The notes: generated by a model from the letters alone, not told the origin. A DNA stretch of 64,000 nucleotides from Eulemur rufifrons (GCF_041146395.1 NC_090996.1:27924738-27988737); one strand, 5' to 3'. Positions 35,715 through 49,074 are shown, counted from the stretch's first letter. Made by a program: numbers and translations.

Positions 35715-36444
35715 CTGGGAAGAGGGGACCCCATCTGTTCAGATGCCATCAACCCAGAGTCCACTGAGCCCAGAACACAGTTCCTAACCTAAGTCGAGTC
35801 CTGATTCTAGGCTTGCATGAAACATAATTTAGGTCTATCTCATACAGACTGACCTAGGAGATAACAAAGTCTGGTCAAGAGCCTCAGACTAAGAACTAGG
35901 ATGAGGCCCAGGGTGGTCATCTGCGGCCGGGCTCCAGGTCCCTGATGGCCTGAGAGCAGGCCAGCCATCTGACAATGTAAATCAGGGGAAAACATCAAGT
36001 TGAGCAAATCCCAGGCAAGTCCCTTTAAAGACACCCCACTCAGAGGTACAGCATGTTACACTGGGGCCATTTTGTCACAGTCACACTAGATAAGAAAAGA
36101 AAAGGGTGTCAGGAGAGGCCAAAAGAATAATCTGAGGCATAAAAATAGGATATCCACTCAGATTATCTGACAAATGTCTAGTGTCATTTCCGCCTCCACC
36201 CACAAAACACGCTTGGAACCCACGTTTCACTGCCACCTCCAGGGTAAACAAGCTTCACAGAGCATCTAGTCTGATACAGTGTAGCAGTGTTTTATAGTCC
36301 AAAGTTTGTTGACCCTTCAAAACACGCTCACTTGTGCATCTATCTTCCCTGATTTTATTAAATAAGGGAGAGGACAGCAGGTCTTCTAGAAATCATCACA
36401 AGTTACCACCTAAAAAAAGAGCCAAACATTATTCTGCTGACCTT

Positions 36445-36775
<331 letters not shown>

Positions 36776-37776
36776 TAGAAAACAATTACCAACAGTGGTA
36801 CATCTACATGCTAAATCTAGAGGACACTTTCCAGGTGACATTAGAACATAAGCAAAATGATCTGACCCCCACCATCACTCCTGTTATTCACTGAAATCTC
36901 CAAGACCTTTGTTCCTTGAGAACTTTGAGAAAATTCCCTTCTTAGCACCTGGGGCCCCCTGACACAAATGTGGTATGATTTTTTTTCTTTCTTTCTCTGG
37001 GAAAGAGAAAAAAATTAACAGACAGTGACTATTGTTCTTCACAAGGTAAGACAAAATCTATGGCTTCTTCCAAGATAATAGCTCCAGCTGGAGCCAGGGA
37101 AAAGAATCCTGCCATGGCTGCAAGCCTTTTGTTGAAAGCTTATTTTATTTGGAAAATGGTGCAGTCTAGAGATTTCTTTTAAAAGCAATCTCTTTTGTTT
37201 TAGAAATCATGCTTGTTTGCTTTTATATTTTTCCCAAAAGGATGAGAGAGAAGCTTGTCAAGCAGGGCTCAAAAATAAGGTTTAACAGAGAGTCATGACT
37301 GGATGTCACCATGGACCCTTACTCTGTGCCCTGAGTAGAAAAGTAAGAGGTGACATGAACACACACACCCAAGAGCCCGTGCACCACCCACTCCCCAGGG
37401 GGGCAGCCTAATCATGCTGGCAGAGGCTTCGTGCACAGCTGTACACAAGCCCCTCTACTGACCACCCCACGGTCAAGGCCAGGCTGTAGCAGCTGAGAAG
37501 CTCAACTGCAGACAGCCAGCTGGCAGCAATGCCACCGATGCCAGATAATACCTAGCATGGATTTCAGCAGCGAAGAAAAGGTTAATGAAACCCTCTCAAG
37601 TGTCTGCAATTGGGCTTTTGGCCAAGTCAAAAGAATCCAAATATCACCTTGCCCTGAGTATCCCTGGTTTGGGCAACATTTAAGACAAGTATTCGAATAC
37701 CTGGAACCCGGTAGATAGGCCTTTAATTAAAGGTTATCAAAAGACTGCTGTAAGGGAGGTGGGTGATAGCCAAGGG

Positions 37777-37930
37777 GTACACGGTTTCTTTTCAAGGTGA
37801 TGAAAATGTTCTAAAATTGTGGTAGTGATATGCCATATCTGTGAGGATACTAAAAACCACTGAATTGTACACTTTGAATGAGTGAGTTGTAGGGTAAGTG
37901 AATTAAATCTCAATAAAGGCTGTTTTTAAA
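37777..37930 (+). repeat. L1M 3' end with residual poly(A)
   Basis: 'gatgaaaatgttctaaaatt', 'actaaaaaccactgaattgt', 'gtgaattaaatctcaataaa', then an A-rich end. It contains the L1 polyadenylation signal AATAAA. It is truncated, as most L1 copies are. Confidence 0.75.
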
Positions 37931-38196
37931 AAACAGTTAAAGACAGCTCTACCAAAGTCTTAGTCTGTTCTAAGGTGGTGCCATTATTGTGAGGTTCTCA
38001 TTCCTTGCTTACACACAGGACACAGGAGATAAATGTTAAATACTACAGTTGCACACCCCAGACAAACAAAAAAAAAAAATAGCCAGGCACAATTTTGCCA
38101 ATAAAGCAAAATTTCCTTCATCTGTTATATTCTCTCTGTCCCAGAGGTAGAATGTCGAAGAAAGAGACTATTCCTCATGCCTGACAGTCACGATAC

Positions 38197-38260
38197 CTGT
38201 TCTCTTCTTCCAGCTCATCCTTCCTATTCATCATGGCCACGATGGCTTGTCGCAGTTCAT
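38197..38260 (-). CDS. SNX29: Internal coding exon upstream of the 129-nt exon, probably SNX29
   Basis: Read on the minus strand, a pyrimidine-rich tract ending in TTGTCTTAG lies just above 38260. It is followed by a 64-nt exon and a GAACAG|gtatcg donor just below 38197. The first two bases complete a codon begun in an upstream exon (D if that exon ends in G). Twenty full codons follow, reading ELRQAIVAMMNRKDELEEEN, and the last two bases (AG) join the next exon to make R. The joined peptide continues the same coiled-coil heptads without a break into the exon at 35586-35714, about 2.5 kb further along the transcript. That phase match is the strongest evidence that both exons are real and belong to one gene. 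The exon is too short to show up as a long reading frame. The SNX29 name rests on recalled protein sequence. Its RUN- and PX-coding exons are not visible here. Confidence 0.8.
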
Positions 38261-40250
38261 CTAAGACAAGAAAGCAAAGTCGAAGTTAATTGGCAGATCT
38301 CGCCTGCTACACCGTCCCCTCGTCTCTCTGGATTATATGCTATTAAGGATGCCTTATCTAGATAAATTCCCTCTTCCCCTTCAAAAATAATTCCTATGCA
38401 GTCTAAGAGATCCAGTGGGCTCAGCCAATCACTCCTTCCTCAGCCACAGATCAGAAGGGCAGGGCAGGAAGAGGATAAATGTGAGGAGCTTCCTTGGTGA
38501 ACACACTCGGACGCCACAGAAAAAACAGGCTTGCAAGTTCAAGTGCTTTTCCAAGTCTCTGCTACAGGACAAAACGTATTTTGAACAATGATTTATTCCC
38601 AGTTACAGCTGTCTATCAACTTAGAGAGCAGATCGAGTGACACTTGGCTCCATAATGGCATACAAAGAGTTAATGCTAATAAATGATATTATTATTTATA
38701 ATGTATTATTAATATTATAATATCAATATTAATAAAGTTTAAGATGAGATCTGATTCTCCCACAGTGACTTCTATAGTTAGTATATAGGTGACACTGTAA
38801 GGGCAGAGGTGGGGTGTCTCCAATACACAGTCCTTAATTACTTCCAGGAACTACTCTTCTGGAAAGCTTCGACACAAAAAGCATTCGTGGATAGAGAACA
38901 CCTTTCAATTAAATCAGCACCCGAGTTTCCTATCTGCATCAAATTTAACTGTGGTCACTGTCCACACTTTGAAGATATTGCCAAATCACTCAGTCAGATC
39001 TCAAGACAGAAACTTCTGAATTTCTCCTGCAGAGCCAGTGTTGTTTCATTTCTCTTAATAGACCCTGTGAACTCTATTTCCCTCTTAGGATTGGCCGCTA
39101 GGAAGCTCAAAGCCAAAATTACACATCTAACAAGTGTATGTGGCTATGTGCCAACCACCGTTTGTCCTAACTTTCCCTCTGGTCTTCTTTTCCAACCTGT
39201 ATTTCCACATTGTGCCAATTTTACTTAATACCTACCTTGCTTTGTTGTTGTTTTTTATCTGCTTTAATGTGCTGCTTCAAATCTTTTTTTGGAAAGAGGT
39301 ATGGTTGGTTGGCTTCTTCCTTTCAGCTAAAATTTAAATCCTTATACTTGCCAGACTCTATTCAAAGCCCTTACTGGCATCATCTCTTCTAATCCTTTAT
39401 ACACACTTAAGAAATGCATGTCACTATTCCCATTCTGTTGGGGTACAAATAAATCACCAAAAAAGGAAAGGCGGAGTAGACGGTGGAGGAGAAGAAATGG
39501 ATCAGTCGGCGGGTCCCTCTGTACCCTCACAGTCAAGATGCCCAGCGAGAAAGCAGCTGCCAAAGACACGAGGCAAGAAATGGGGTCATGATCCCAAAGA
39601 TGTCCTCAGACTGCACCATGCTGGGGAGCTGAGAACTACTGTTCTACTGCCACTCACAGGGAACAGTAATCAATTTCACAGAGAGGAACAAACCCAGCGA
39701 GGTTACTGAATAGGCTGCACAACCACACAGCTCCTGAACATCAGAGCCAGGAGGGCCAGAGTCTGACTCAGAGTCGACGCTCCTGACAGCTGTGTCGTGA
39801 CGATGCACAGCACCAACAGAGGCAATGAGGACCCGGGAGCGAACCCGTGTCACGTGTGTGCTCTGTCCACGTGCTGAAGCCCACGGAACAACACAGGTCC
39901 AGGTGATAAGGCCACGGGACACTCAGAGGCTCAGGTCCTGGTTCTGTGTTAAAAGACCAGAGCCGTGTGTGATCCTTTCAACTTTGCTCGATGTTTGGAA
40001 ATTTTCATAGTAGAAAACACGGTTCCAGAAAATATATTAATAAAGATTAGAAAGAGCGGGGAGGAGGCCGGGCTAAGAAGGAAAAATTGTTAAGCCAATG
40101 GCAGAGTTAATCAGCCCCAAGAGACAGAAAGGAGGCTGGGCGCCGACCTGCAGCCCCTAGGAGAATGGAAACAGGGCACAGAACACACAGAGCCGAGCGC
40201 AGTGTGCCGCCTGCCTGGGCCCTGCCCTGCCGGGAGTTATGACGGCCCAG
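38261..40250. other. Intronic stretch next to the 64-nt exon
   Basis: The acceptor region occupies 38261-38280. 38680-38745 is a pure A/T simple-sequence patch. A 139-codon frame at 38809-39228 has no recognisable domain and no splice or promoter context. Weak L1 3'-end text lies near 39970-40050. No other gene. Confidence 0.45.
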
Positions 40251-42320
40251 AGCTCACGCACTCATTCATTCAGTAAACATCTACTGAGCACCTACTGGGT
40301 ACAGGTACCTTCCCAAGGAGAGAGCCAGGCTCCCAACTCTCCTAAGGAAGGAGCGCCCTTGAAGGAGGATTGATTTATGGAGAACAGTAATACACATTCA
40401 CGTGCACCTACGATGAAACAGTCTGTATGACTTTTCCTTCTTAACTTGACCATAACGAGGATCCCCGCTCAGAGCCCTGGACCAGCGTCTCAGCCTCTCT
40501 GAGCCCCTCTCTGAGGCAGGAGGGGTGAACAGCACCCACCTCCCCCACCCCTGGGTGCTGCAGAGATCAGAGAGAGATTAGAGCGGAGGATGCTACATCA
40601 AGGCAGCGCCTCTCACAGACTGCAGCAGGGAGCATTAACAATGTAGAAGAACTCATCACAATGCTATTAGTAGTGAGAATTTTAACTGAAAACACTGGTA
40701 AATCTGTAGAAAAAAATGAGAAATTTATTCCTGTGACACCATAGCCCCCCACCCCACCAAAAAAGGCAGACTTAATATATTATTGAAGACAGGCCGGGTA
40801 ACACCTCTTCGGTTCTTATCTTTCAGAAACCCAGGGCAGGTGGCAGCTGTGTGCTGTGGACACAAAGGGGAACTGGTCCTTCACTCCAAGGCCTGTTTGA
40901 ATTCTGAATTTTCTCACAGGGCCTCTTCCCCACTGGAGTTCTCAGCTGCCCCAAACCCCACACAAGGGCACAGGAATAGGGCATCTGAATGGCAACGACG
41001 GGCTGGAAGAGATGAAATCTCCTCCGAATCAAAGAAATCACACTCTATGGGTGTCTGTGTCTGTCGGTGTCCGCACGGCACACGCGTGTGGCTCACACTC
41101 CTGAACTGCACACGCTGGCCTGAGCAAGACGAGAGCGCACTAAAGAACGCGTGTACAGCGCGGGCACCTCCGCCACCAGCACGCTCAGTAAGGGGCGCCC
41201 TGGACGGGGCGGCAGGAGAGTTGTGCTTCATGGGCCCTCGGTCCCCCGGCTCTGCCACGCCTCTCCTGGAGGGAACCGCTCATCACCACGAACACGATCC
41301 TCGCACTGAGACGTTCGTGTCTGTCGTTCCTCACAGCCCCTCAACACCGCCCAACCCCTTTCCGTGGCCTCGACTGCACAGTCTGTCTGGCCCAGCAGCC
41401 TCTTAAGGGACCCTCCAGAGTAATTCAGACTGTACTATTTTGTCCCTGCCCACAAACATGACAGCCTTTCCCCTGAAATACAATCCAACAGATGTTTATT
41501 TCATGGGTTTCCTGGCAGAACCCACCTTCCTCGTGTCCACCCCCTGCTTCCAATCTGATAAAACCCAACTGATCTATTCAGGCCCGGATGAAAAGGCACC
41601 TGTTCTGACCAGCACACTGCAAGGTGTGCAATAAGCAGTCACCTGTCTCCCCTCTTGGCGCACGACACCTTACAGGTGCACAGCACGTCACGCATCGTGG
41701 TGTCTCCAGAGCTCCTGCATGTTGAGTGCTTAGTCGGGATCTAGTTAACTGAATGCTGTGACATGAGTGGTCCAGGGAAGCCACTCCTCTCTAACCGCTA
41801 TGCTTCTGACAGCAATGGCCAAAATAGTGGCTGTCACGTAATGAGCGTTTTCTATGTGCCTAGCAATGAATCAAACCCTGACAAGCCTCATTTCCATTCT
41901 CACAAGTATCTGATGAGGGTTTTCAATAACACACAACAGGAAATGGGAAACTGGGACACATTCCCTGCAGGGTCCCAAGTTGCCTTCAAACCCTCCATAA
42001 GGTCTAAGATTGCAGACGTTGTCACAGGCAGGCCCCAGAGCTGGAGGGGAATAAGGCACTGAGGTGGGGAGAGGCAAGGGCAAGAAGATCAGAAAGGGGT
42101 CCCAGTCGTTTCCATCCCAACGGCAGGAGTGGCATTCCTGGCACGTGGCTGTCCCCAGGCTCCAGGCCCAGGCAGACCAGAGTTCCAGCCCCAGCTCAGC
42201 CACTTATCGGATGGGAACCCCAAGTAGACTACAAAATGGGATAATGCCACGTTCCCCGCAGGGAAGCTCTCAGCCTGGCGCACGGACTGCAGCAAATGCA
42301 GGGATGCAGTTCAAGGTCCC
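40251..42320. other. Intronic stretch with no recognised gene
   Basis: 40257-40320 resembles an ancient LINE tail ('cattcattcagtaaacatct', 'actgagcacctactgggtac'). The 207-codon frame at 40783-41406 lies in GC-rich DNA, has no domain, and overlaps an opposite-strand frame of 114 codons. It is judged accidental. Confidence 0.4.
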
Positions 42321-42329
42321 GGATTTCAC

Positions 42330-42560
42330 GGCGCAGGCTCTGGAATCAGGTCCCTGGCTCTGCAAGTGGATAACCTTGGGCAACTTACTGACGCTCTCTG
42401 AGCACCAACTCCCTCATCTATAAAATGGGATCTTAACGGTCACCATCTCACAGAAGTGCCGTGAGGATTCAACAAGGCAATACGTAAGTGAGGTGCTTAG
42501 AACAGTGCCCAGCACGGCAGCACTTAACAAGTACTAGCGATCACTGCAATCGCAGTCTTT
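42330..42560 (+). repeat. MIR SINE, nearly complete
   Basis: 'ctctggaatcaggtccctgg', 'ccttgggcaacttactgacg', 'ccctcatctataaaatggga', 'gccgtgaggattcaacaagg', 'agaacagtgcccagcac'. It is a well-preserved MIR. Confidence 0.8.
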
Positions 42561-43008
42561 CCAGAACTGCAACAGCGGGGACAGAAAGATGGAGAAAAGG
42601 TAATCGTGACAGCTCACGAGTACAAGTGACTTAACTGGGCACACATGCAGGAGTGAGAGGACTTACTGAGTTCCTGTGTACCTCACTCTTGGGAAATAAA
42701 AAGGAACTTTTTAAAGTGGTCCATGCCCTAGAGCAGCAGACTAGGTAACAGAATTCTCTGAGGCATCAAACAAGATCACCCTGGGCTGTGCGAGAAATCA
42801 GAACCAGCCAGTGATGTGTCATTTGGAAGAGACTGAGCAAGTGTCTGGGTTCTGGGCTTTCTAGGCAAAGGGTAAGGGGGTCCCACACACCACTGCTCAG
42901 GCTTTGCAGCTGAAAATTTCATACTTCGTGGAAAAAATCTTGGCAGAGGAACCGTTTCCCAGGAGACCCCAGAGACATATGAACACTCGCCTGGCAAGAA
43001 CAGCCTCG

Positions 43009-43347
43009 GGGCCGGGCGCGGTGGCTCACGCCTGTAATCCTAGCACTCTGGGAGGCCGAGGTGGGCGGATCATTTGAGCTCAGGAGTTCGAGACCAGGCT
43101 GAGCAAGAGCGAGACCCCATCTCTACTAAAAATAGAAAGAAATTATATGGACAGCTAAAAATATATATAGAAAAAATTAGCCAGGCATGGTGGTGCATGC
43201 CTGTAGTCCCAGCTACTCAGGAGGCTGAGACAGGAGGATCCCTTGAGCTCAGGAGTTTGAGGTTGCTGTGAGCTAGGCTGACACCACGGCACTCACTCTA
43301 GCCTGGGCAACAGAGTGAGACTCTGTCTCAAAAAAAAAAAAAAAAAA
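43009..43347 (+). mobile_element. Alu SINE, strepsirrhine-type, full length
   Basis: It starts 'gggccgggcgcggtggctca' and has 'attatatggacagctaaaaa' between the arms. It ends in poly(A). A perfect target duplication aagaacagcctcg sits at 42996-43008 and 43346-43358. It is in plus orientation in the intron upstream of the 64-nt exon. Confidence 0.95.
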
Positions 43348-43359
43348 GAACAGCCTCGA

Positions 43360-44740
43360 GAAGGACTGAGAGAGCTCGGCCTCAAGCCTGCCTTGCAGGG
43401 GCCCAGGTCATACCACACAGAAGCCACCTGTGAGAAACAGCGGGACCACCAACGCCGACCCAACCCGCACTGTCACCCTTAAATAACCCTCCCCTTCCCT
43501 GTCCCATACGCTGCGCGTTCTCAGCCTCTTGGACGAAGCCCTGTGTTTGTGTCACCATCAGAATGACTGGCGACACGAATGCAGGCAAAGCGGTACTCGG
43601 GTAGTGGGAATCTTCTTTAAAACGCCGTCACAGAAGAAGGGCTGTCAGAGCTGTCCCTTCCACCTTCCCCACGCAGCTGCGGCATAACGCTCAAATCAGT
43701 GGTGGAAAAGGAAGGGGGCTGAGCGAGCTGGTATCCCCCCCAAAGAGGCTCTTTTGACAGGCTTTAACTTTAATATGCATTCGCTTTTGTTGCCACACTA
43801 GCTGTTTTGTGACTCTTTGTGTGCAGGAGAGCCGGTAGGGGACGTCGGCATGATTTCCATATATCACATAAACGTTATACTCCGCCAAGCGCGAGTGACA
43901 CACACGGGCAGAGGCGCTCCCGAACATGCAATTTTCTCTCCTCTCCCTGGCGTTGTGCAGCCCATGATTTGCTTAGTCCCTATCATTGCGGTTCCCCTCC
44001 TGTTTATTACCTGCCATGGCACACATCTCAAGGGAAAACAGAGCCGCGTTTCCGCACCGCGTCCTCTGCAGAGCCTGGCCAAGCCGGGGTTCCCGCTCCT
44101 AACACTGAGAGGCGTATGACCGTCCACCTCAGAATCGGGTCCCTGCTTGGCTTCAGAGAACTAAAGCACAAATCCCATCAAGTGCACGGGAGAATGTCAA
44201 TGTCAACCCATCAGAAATCGATCTGGGACAAAAAGCAGCGTTTCAAATCACCGTGGAAAGAATGGATTTGTCCATAAATGTTGCCGGGCAGGGAACCATT
44301 TTGGAAGCAAGAAATAAGCCTTAAATCTCTGCTTCTGCAATGTATTGAAATACATTCCAGATAGAGTAATATTTAAATGTGTGAAATGAAGCAATAGAAA
44401 CTATACACGCACACAAATTTATGCCGCCTTTCTTAACATGAAACCCAGGACCAAGTGCACTAAGGAAATTAGAGTTTTGCTACAGTATCTGCACAGCCAA
44501 GGCCCACCTAACAACAACAACAAACAGTCCATGGTTGTGGAACTTTAAGCTCCCCAGGGCAGCGAACTGGCAGATAGAAAGAACACCGGTTTCCTCATCA
44601 GATCTACACTGGAGCCCAGATGCCCCACGCTGGGCTCTGGCAAATGACAGCCTTTGCCTCTCGCCTCCCGCTGGAGAGGGAGCTGGAGAGACGCTGCCAA
44701 CCCCGCAGGACAGGGCGGAGGCCACTACGAACTTCACCAG
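43360..44740. other. Repeat-poor intronic stretch
   Basis: No repeat that I recognise. A 152-codon frame at 43819-44277 overlaps two others and has no domain. AT-rich at 44320-44440. It could include conserved non-coding DNA but shows nothing decisive. Confidence 0.4.
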
Positions 44741-44744
44741 ACCA

Positions 44745-44875
44745 CGTCTGCATGTTGTCTAAGCCTGCTTTCGCACCACAAAGGCAGAGATGACATGTGA
44801 CAGAGGACGTGGGGCCCACATAGCCGGAATATTCACCATCTGGCCCTTTACGGAAAACACTGGCCAACCCCGTCT
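44745..44875. mobile_element. MER1-like hAT fragment
   Basis: Only the second half of the element is seen: 'cctgctttcgcaccacaaag', 'ggaatattcaccatctggcc', 'ctttacggaaaacactggcc'. Confidence 0.55.
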
Positions 44876-45264
44876 TAGGAGAGCACCCGCAAGCCCTTCC
44901 CTCCCCGGCCCCTCTCGGCCTTCCCCGACTCTGTGCGTGCGGGAGCTCTCGGACGCCGTGCCAGTGGGGGGCCGCTGGCCGTAACCACGCCAGAGACGAG
45001 CTTTAATAGAAAGGAAACAGCAGTAGAGCTGCTGTCTCGGACACGCGCTCCTTCCTCCCTTGGCGAGGCCTCCTCCCCTTTCCCTCCTGTCCCTCTGCTG
45101 ACCCCGCTCATCTTCCCACCCTGGATCTTCTCCCCCAACCCTCCCTGGTTCCCCTGGGGTGACCGCATCTGTGCCCGGGCTCCATCACGGCATCCATCCC
45201 GTGGACCCCGGAGCCCCACCCAGGCCCTCTCCTGAGCTCCCGACCACGTGTACAACGGCCTCTG

Positions 45265-45560
45265 CCTGCCTCCTCCGCTCCTCCCTGGTTAGTCTCTAAC
45301 ACGTTAGACCTGCTCTCCTCTTGTCCCTGTCTGGGCACCGGCTGATTCCAGGGCCTGGAAGGCCTGGCCCCTGTCCTTCAAGCCTCAGCTCGGGGATTAC
45401 CTGTTCCCAGGCAGCTCTGCTCACTGGCTCTAGCAGGCCTGCAAGTCGGCAGGCCTGCCCTGTCTTGCCTCACCCCTGCTCAGAGACTCTACTCCTGCAG
45501 GCCTCTGTCCCCACCCATCCCAACCCACAACTGGTGAGACCGAGGGTCACTAGCTGACTC
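45265..45560 (+). repeat. L2 LINE fragment
   Basis: Pyrimidine-rich L2-like text: 'cctgcctcctccgctcctcc', 'ctgtccttcaagcctcagct', 'cggggattacctgttcccag'. 44880-45264 is C/T-rich with domain-free frames and may be more of the same. Confidence 0.45.
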
Positions 45561-47600
45561 AAACTGAGCCAATCACATATAGTCTTCCCGAAGTTTTGGA
45601 AGTGCCACAGTCTCTAACTAGAGAGACGAAGGAAGGTGGCAGCCGATAGATCTGGCCCAAGAGTAAATGGTTCTAAGCCACTCTACCGGGTTCGTTTGCT
45701 GAAAGCCCGTTTGCCAAAAGACCAATTTAATGAACCCAGCCTTAACGGAGACCTTAAACTGAGCCAAGGACAGTTTGCCGGGGGCTCTTTTGTCACCAGA
45801 TACGGAGGCCTGAGCAGGGTCAAAGGCGGATGCAGGCACAAGGCAGAGGTCCACCAAACAGAGGAGCCAGGAAAATCTCTCAGGGCAAGCGCCCAGCTGC
45901 AGAGAAAACACCGAGCTGGCAAAGCTGCAGGTGTCTGAAATGTCAACGTGTACCACGGAGCCTTGGGGCAAAGCCACACGGAACCAAAACTTTGAAAAGA
46001 ATCTGTTCTGATTCCATGAGCTCACTGACTACTGACTTGGTCTCTTGCTGCACAAATGTAGCCAAGACGGCAGGAGCAAGTGAGAGCGAACCAATTGCAG
46101 TGACCATGTGGCCACAAGGAATAAAGCAGTCACAGCAGATGGCCACCCCCCTCCTGCGGGACACCCACCCAGCTCCAGGTCCTGCCGGCCCTTACAGTAC
46201 TCTCTGTCCCATGTTCTAAACTTGCGGGGGTTCCATGTCCTTACAGCCAAACCACCCAAGTAGAGTTGACTGGACCCTTCTGTCCCTAAGCCCCCACCAC
46301 ACCTCATACATATCTCCAGGAAAGCACACGGTCCACTGGGCCAGGGCTGTTCACCGCAGGTCTGGCCACCAAAGCCCCACCCCCAAGCCTGTGAGTCCTT
46401 TGAGCACACGGGCCAGTGCCCAGCACTGTACACACGTGAGGCCTGTTGCATGAACCAAAGGTCGGGTGCATAAGTGAGTGGATTAATACACGTGTGAATG
46501 ACTGTCGCCCACTGCTAAAACCTGCCCCTGGGCTCCAGGAACTGAGCGCAGGCTGGGCTGGGCAGAAATGTCAACTGCGTTTAATAATAAGTTCAAGGCC
46601 TCACCAGAGAACACTAACCACCAGGTTCACAGCTGTAATTTCCTGCCCCAGTGACAGGGATTCAGGCTCAAATTGAGCTTTTTCCATTACGTGTCTCGGG
46701 AATGTGATACGCATGGGTAGGACAAATTCCCACATATCATTACCATGACCTAAAACAGGACCAGCCTGCCAAACCATTCCCCGCCTTTCTCAGCACTGAC
46801 CACATGAATCCTCGGTTTCAAAAAGAGCTGTAGAGCAGGGACCAGCCCCCAGTCCCCAGGGACCTGACATAAACACAGACGCACAGCCGGATGACGCGCT
46901 GGCCCATTCACACGCGTGACTGGGGGCCTCGGAGGCTGCTATATAAAGCACGGAACAGCCACGCTGAGGCAGGGGTGAGAGGCGCCTCGTCTTTAGCCAT
47001 TAAAGGCCTCCGGGGGGGAAATTATCCTGAGACTAATTGATCCTCAACTCCCTTTCCAAAATTAAAAAGGGAAGAGATTGATGACTACAAAGACTAGACA
47101 CGGTGCGTCTGGACACGTGGACGCGTGTGTGCACACACACGCTCACATACAAATATATACATAGATCCGGGTAATAATTCCCTGGCTTTATATAGCGTCT
47201 CTTCCCAAAGACCTCAAAGAGCCTTTACAAACTCTCCCCTGGGGCCCATACTCAGTTATATTTAAAGCGAGAGCTCACGAGGGCACACGCACAGAAATAA
47301 AAAATGTTCTTCTATGGGTATATACTTAACCTACATCGGCGTTTTTCAAACTTCACATCCTGCTTTTTATATCTCTGTCTGCCTACCCACTCCCTTCCCT
47401 TTTATCTCCAAAAGAAAGGATAAACTATATCGAGCTCCAAAATGTAACTTTTTAATCAATCTCAGGCCCCCGTTAACTTTTTATTCTGTTTCTCCTTCCG
47501 GCCTCCTCTTTGTCCCTTCCCACCCAGGGTTTCTACTTTCCAATCTGTCATGATGAAAAATAAAAGAAATGCCCCAAGGCCCCGTCCCAGCGCTCGGAGC
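45561..47600. other. Intronic stretch, partly repeat-poor
   Basis: 45690-45790 has decayed GTTTGCC-type repeated words. 46900-47330 looks unique and AT/GC-mosaic with TAATTGAT and CTATATAAAG words. Frames up to 140 codons (46029-46451 minus) have no domain. Confidence 0.4.
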
Positions 47601-47607
47601 GCCAGTG

Positions 47608-47810
47608 GTTACCATGCACTGACTGCTTTCTGCGAGCCCAGCAACGCGAAAGGCACTTGACACACACAATCTCATTTCATTCTCACAAGGCAAGTATTGT
47701 TACACCTGCTATACGAATGAGGAAACAGAGGCCCAGAGAAGGGAGGCGACCTGCCCTAGGCCACACAGCCAGTAAGTGGCAGGGCAAGGACCCACATCTG
47801 GTCAGGCTCC
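47608..47810 (+). repeat. MIR SINE, nearly complete
   Basis: 'tgcactgactgctttctgcg', 'atttcattctcacaaggcaa', 'gaatgaggaaacagaggccc', 'ggccacacagccagtaagtg' are all in order. Confidence 0.75.
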
Positions 47811-48174
47811 CTTGAAAGCCCTCTCCCAAGCAGGCAGCGCGAGACCCAGCCCATCACATGGGATGGGGCACACGCCTCGGGACTCACACCCCTCCCAGTG
47901 TGTGGCCTCCAGCAACTCTGCCAACCTTCTCTGTCCTCTTGGGGAAATCAGGAACCTGATTAAATTCTGGCCTTCCCCAACTGTAAATCTATTGTTTCTA
48001 TATAACAATAATAGGAAAAGAAAAGTTTGAGGAACCCATTGGAACAGAATGAAAAATGTAAAGAAATCATAAGGCACAGAAGAAAAACACCTTGCAACAT
48101 CTTGATAAATTTCTGGATCTCTATTAACTTTTTCGTATTGGTAATGTTTTGGTTCTCTCGTTCATGTGCGTGCA

Positions 48175-48177
<3 letters not shown>

Positions 48178-48208
<31 letters not shown>
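48178..48208 (+). repeat. (CA)n microsatellite
   Basis: A pure CA tract of about 31 bp. It generates artefactual Thr/His and Cys/Val repeat frames. Confidence 0.95.
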
Positions 48209-48209
<1 letters not shown>

Positions 48210-48210
<1 letters not shown>

Positions 48211-49070
48211 GTCGGTTATCCTTAAGGCAGATGTCAGGTAGGACCTCACAGGGAGGGACGTGGGCACAGGGGAAGGGGTTGAGGACATGCCCAGCTGAGG
48301 CAGCAGCCCCTGCCTCTGGTCCACTCTCCACGTGGGGACGTGGCCCAGGCTGCCACCAGTTCTGATTTGTCAGGAGAAGCAAGAACCCACATTTCTACAT
48401 GGACTGGCTTGTTAAATGCTATTCACTGAGGTTACTGCCAGGCAGGCCCAACAGGTCATGCTGTAGGCCACCACTCTGAAGTCTCCTGCCTTAACGTGTG
48501 CATTTCCAGCACCCGTCAGCTTGGAAATGCCCAGGTGACTGGCACACATTTGCACAGCCACGTTCAAAAAGCAGCCCTCCACCCGTGTCAAACAAGGTCA
48601 GAAGTGTAGATTTGGAAGGGGCCTGAGACAGGCTCAACCAGAGGCAGAGAATGGACAGTGACTGTCCCTCAGGATCATCCAAGTGACCAAATCAAGGACC
48701 AAAGAGGGTCCAAGCATCCCTGCCCTGCCCACTCTGAAAAGACAGCACTCAGGTGCACGTGAGCTTGTTAGAAGTAGTAACTCCGGCTGGGGTGGAAGCA
48801 TGTCTCTCTATACTTTTAATTTTATACATTTCCACATATATGCTCTTACTTCATATCAAGGAGTCAGCAGGTGGTCTCTGTATTATATAATTTTTTTTAA
48901 AAAGGCATGAGCCCTTTAGCTTTAGAGAAGCATCCACAAGAAGAACTAAAAGCAGAAAGCTTTAAAGGTTGCTTCAAGCCATAGAAGAAGTTGAACCGAG
49001 TGAAGGACTTAATTGACCAGTAAGAAGAGGGAGGGGGGTGGTAGAGTTGGATTTTTTACAAATAAGGTAT
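48210..49070. other. Intronic stretch with no recognised feature
   Basis: Unique sequence with no gene. AT-rich at 48800-48900. Confidence 0.45.
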
Positions 49071-49074
49071 TGAG

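Noticed and set aside
38809..39228. 139-codon frame close to the 64-nt exon
   Set aside because: No recognisable domain. It is on the opposite strand to the gene, with no acceptor/donor pair in phase.
41130..41225. CpG-richer patch as a CpG island
   Set aside because: About 11 CpGs over roughly 95 bp, too short and isolated to call.
40783..41406. 207-codon open frame on the plus strand, the longest here
   Set aside because: GC-rich DNA, no domain, no splice or promoter context, opposite-strand frame over the same bases and antisense to the gene.
43819..44277. 152-codon frame
   Set aside because: Basic, low-complexity composition, and it overlaps two other frames. No family recognised.
45000..45260. 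C/T-rich block as a possible promoter or CpG island
   Set aside because: Rich in C but CpG-poor, and better explained by L2-type sequence. No transcription-start signals.
48027..48382. Thr-His and Cys-Val repeat peptides
   Set aside because: Produced by translating the CA microsatellite in different frames.
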